NCBI GenBank assembly: GCA_031432545.1
Contig: JAVKGX010000004.1
Location: 120,686 to 184,685, forward strand
DNA length: 64,000 bases
Source of the DNA: Armatimonadota bacterium
Lineage (GTDB): Bacteria > Sysuimicrobiota > Sysuimicrobiia > Sysuimicrobiales > Sysuimicrobiaceae
Reading direction: 5' to 3'
In this document: piece after piece, positions 62,506-64,000 of the stretch
Numbering within the stretch: the stretch's first letter is position 1
Layout of the letters: every line of letters starts with the position of its first letter
Notes under the pieces: generated by a model
What the model saw: only the letters and a program-made list of their open reading frames with translations
What the model was told of the DNA's origin: nothing
Database searches by the model: none
Made by a program: the position numbers and the translations under genes

Positions 62506-63951
62506 TCAGTAGGCCCCCCTGCCGAAGGGCACTGCCCACAGCGTGCGGGCCAGGATGTACAGGTCCAGCCACACCGACCAGTTGCGGACGTAGTAGGTAT
62601 CGAGGGCGACGCGCTCCGCGTAGGACGTGTCGCTTCGGCCCGAAACCTGCCACAGCCCGGTCATACCCGGTGTGACCTTCGCGTACAGCGTAAACCTCTC
62701 ACCGTACCGCTTGACCTCCTCCTGCACGATCGGCCGTGGACCCACAAGGCTCATCTCACCCCGCAGCACATTCCACACCTGCGGCAGTTCGTCCAAACTG
62801 GTCCGGCGCAAAAAACGGCCGATCCTCGTAAGCCTGGGATCGTCGCGCAGCTTGTGGTCGTGTTCCCACTCGGCCCGCATCTTCGGATCCCCGGCGAGGA
62901 GGCGCTCGAGGACCCGGTCGGCGTCCTGGACCATGGTGCGGAATTTCCAGACCCGGATCCGGTGGCCTCCCCGCCCAACCCGGTCCTGCGCGTAGAACGC
63001 AGGCCCCGGCGAGTCCATCCGGATCAGCACCGCGAGCAAGGCCACCAGTGGCAGCAACACCGGAGCCGAAGCGACGATCAGAACCAGGTCCAGCAACCGC
63101 TTCAGACGGCGCGGCCAGGGCAACAACAGCGTCTGGCGAACCTCCAACCCCAGCGTGCCTCCCAGGTCGCGCGGCGTCACCCACAGGCTCGACATGCCGA
63201 ACAGGTCCGGGATCACGAGCAGGTGGTGGAAGGTGTGACCGTACTGTTCGATGATGTGTACGAGCCGGTCCCTCGCCACGCCCGGCATCGCCAGGATCGC
63301 GTACGTAATCCCCATGTCTCGGGCCAGCACGGGAGCGAGGTCCAGCCCGCCGGCGACCGGGACGTCAATCATGCGTCCGTGTTTGTCCGGGTCGTCGTCG
63401 AGCAGCGCGACGGGCCTGAGCCCGATGCCGGGTTGCCGGCGCAGTGTCTCGGTGACCAGCCGACCGGTCTCACCAGCACCCAGCGCCAACACCGGATACC
63501 CCCACCACCGGCTCCGGCAGAAGACGTGCCGCACCGCGGCCCTCCCCACCGGGACTAGGACCAGCGCGAGCAGCCAAGCGACGAGGAACACCGCCCGGGA
63601 GTACACCTCAGCGCCGCGGACGACAAACGTAGCCGCGCCGGCCACTAGGTGGACCAGGCTGACGGACGCACTCGTCCGGCGCAGTTCCTCAACCGGGTTC
63701 GTGCCGAAGCCCGGGTACAGTCCCTGCAGCCCGTTGGCGAGCACCAGCAGCACAGTCCCAGGCCACAGCTGCCAGTAGAGCTCCGGCGACAGGACGCCAC
63801 CGGCCAGGAGTCGGCCCTGCACCGCTAGCCACCAGGCCACCGTCAGAGCGGCCGCGTCCGAAGCCGCGAGCAGCAAGGACGCGAGCCCCGGCCTCGCCGA
63901 CGTCACCACCACCGGCAGCTCGAAACCGCGGATCCCCTTCTGCTCGCGCAT
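62506..63951 (-). CDS. Undecaprenyl-phosphate sugar phosphotransferase (WbaP-like)
   Basis: A 481-residue initiating transferase of exopolysaccharide or O-antigen synthesis. Four N-terminal membrane helices and a CoA-binding-like Rossmann region (LALGAGETGRLVTETLRRQ) precede the catalytic bacterial sugar transferase domain: RLLDLVLIVASAPVLLP, WKFRTM, RTSLDELPQVWNVLRGEMSLVGPRP and PGMTGLWQVSGRSDT. It transfers Gal-1-P or Glc-1-P to undecaprenyl phosphate. ATG 63951 is chosen over GTG 63981. The upstream gene would be beyond the right edge. Confidence 0.92.
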   Translation of the reverse strand: MREQKGIRGFELPVVVTSARPGLASLLLAASDAAALTVAWWLAVQGRLLAGGVLSPELYWQLWPGTVLLVLANGLQGLYPGFGTNPVEELRRTSASVSLVHLVAGAATFVVRGAEVYSRAVFLVAWLLALVLVPVGRAAVRHVFCRSRWWGYPVLALGAGETGRLVTETLRRQPGIGLRPVALLDDDPDKHGRMIDVPVAGGLDLAPVLARDMGITYAILAMPGVARDRLVHIIEQYGHTFHHLLVIPDLFGMSSLWVTPRDLGGTLGLEVRQTLLLPWPRRLKRLLDLVLIVASAPVLLPLVALLAVLIRMDSPGPAFYAQDRVGRGGHRIRVWKFRTMVQDADRVLERLLAGDPKMRAEWEHDHKLRDDPRLTRIGRFLRRTSLDELPQVWNVLRGEMSLVGPRPIVQEEVKRYGERFTLYAKVTPGMTGLWQVSGRSDTSYAERVALDTYYVRNWSVWLDLYILARTLWAVPFGRGAY

Positions 63952-64000
63952 GCTCGTGGCCTGGGGGTTACGTGCCCTCACTCCACCCTGGCCCGGCCTC

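Overview
The window is a very GC-rich, gene-dense bacterial chromosome segment with almost all genes on the minus strand. It fits a deep-branching, probably diderm or thermophilic member of Terrabacteria (Armatimonadota, Sysuimicrobiota/CSP1-3 or Limnochordia-like). The clues are a csaB-tagA-DUF5693 wall-polymer cluster, spoVS and SpoIID-type genes without a sporulation cluster, the cdaA-ybbR-glmM c-di-AMP cluster, an apolipoprotein N-acyltransferase, an archaeal/thermophile-type FBP aldolase/phosphatase and a cyclic-2,3-diphosphoglycerate-synthase relative. This placement is inferred from gene content only. I see no phage genes, insertion sequences or CRISPR array.

Layout, left to right. 1-4.5 kb: a carbohydrate ABC transporter (permeases, ATPase, Tat-exported binding protein) with a GarR-type reductase. 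4.5-7.4 kb: tRNA-Glu, tRNA-Gln, gltX and prs. 7.4-13.6 kb: spoVS, then wall-polymer genes tagA, csaB and DUF5693, a DUF2993 gene, and prfB with its programmed frameshift. 13.6-20 kb: an lnt gene fused to a CPBP protease-like domain, secA, a DUF3048 lipoprotein and hpf. 20-25.8 kb: a polar amino-acid ABC transporter, a glycerate dehydrogenase, two tandem secreted paralogues and an exported phosphatase-like protein. 25.9-27.3 kb: an XRE regulator divergent from a zf-HC2 anti-sigma-like gene.

27.3-36.6 kb is the most unusual part. A promoter is followed by three tandem c-di-GMP-I (GEMM) riboswitches in front of a secreted glycoside-hydrolase-like gene on the plus strand. Converging on it is a five-gene operon on the minus strand: GH113-like hydrolase, SpoIID-domain protein, a membrane protein with a catalytically dead GGDEF domain that keeps the c-di-GMP-binding I-site (PelD-like), a 980-residue hydrolase/deacetylase-like membrane protein, and a processive GT2 polysaccharide synthase. 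I read this as a c-di-GMP-controlled exopolysaccharide system in which the synthase arm is positively gated by the PelD-like receptor, while a paralogous hydrolase is switched off by riboswitches when c-di-GMP is high.

37-43 kb: nagA and nagZ flank a regulator-modA-modB operon that is bounded on both sides by arrays of the same 13-bp repeat. nagZ carries a 72-bp in-frame duplication next to its nucleophile. 43-49.5 kb: a PuuD-like amidotransferase, D-cysteine desulfhydrase, a 5-oxoprolinase pxpB-pxpC fusion, alr, nnrED, acpS and a Trm112-like protein. 49.5-57.7 kb: glmS, FBP aldolase/phosphatase with a long leader, vanZ-like, glmM with an in-frame REP-like insertion, ybbR and cdaA, then argF. 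57.7-64 kb: the cDPG-synthase-like GTPase, a LysM/SH3/NlpC hydrolase, rpsI-rplM with a clear promoter, a sugar nucleotidylyltransferase and a WbaP-like initiating sugar-phosphate transferase.

Amino-sugar and envelope metabolism (nagA, nagZ, glmS, glmM, tagA, csaB, alr, NlpC) recurs throughout, which makes a GlcNAc-type exopolymer plausible for the c-di-GMP locus.
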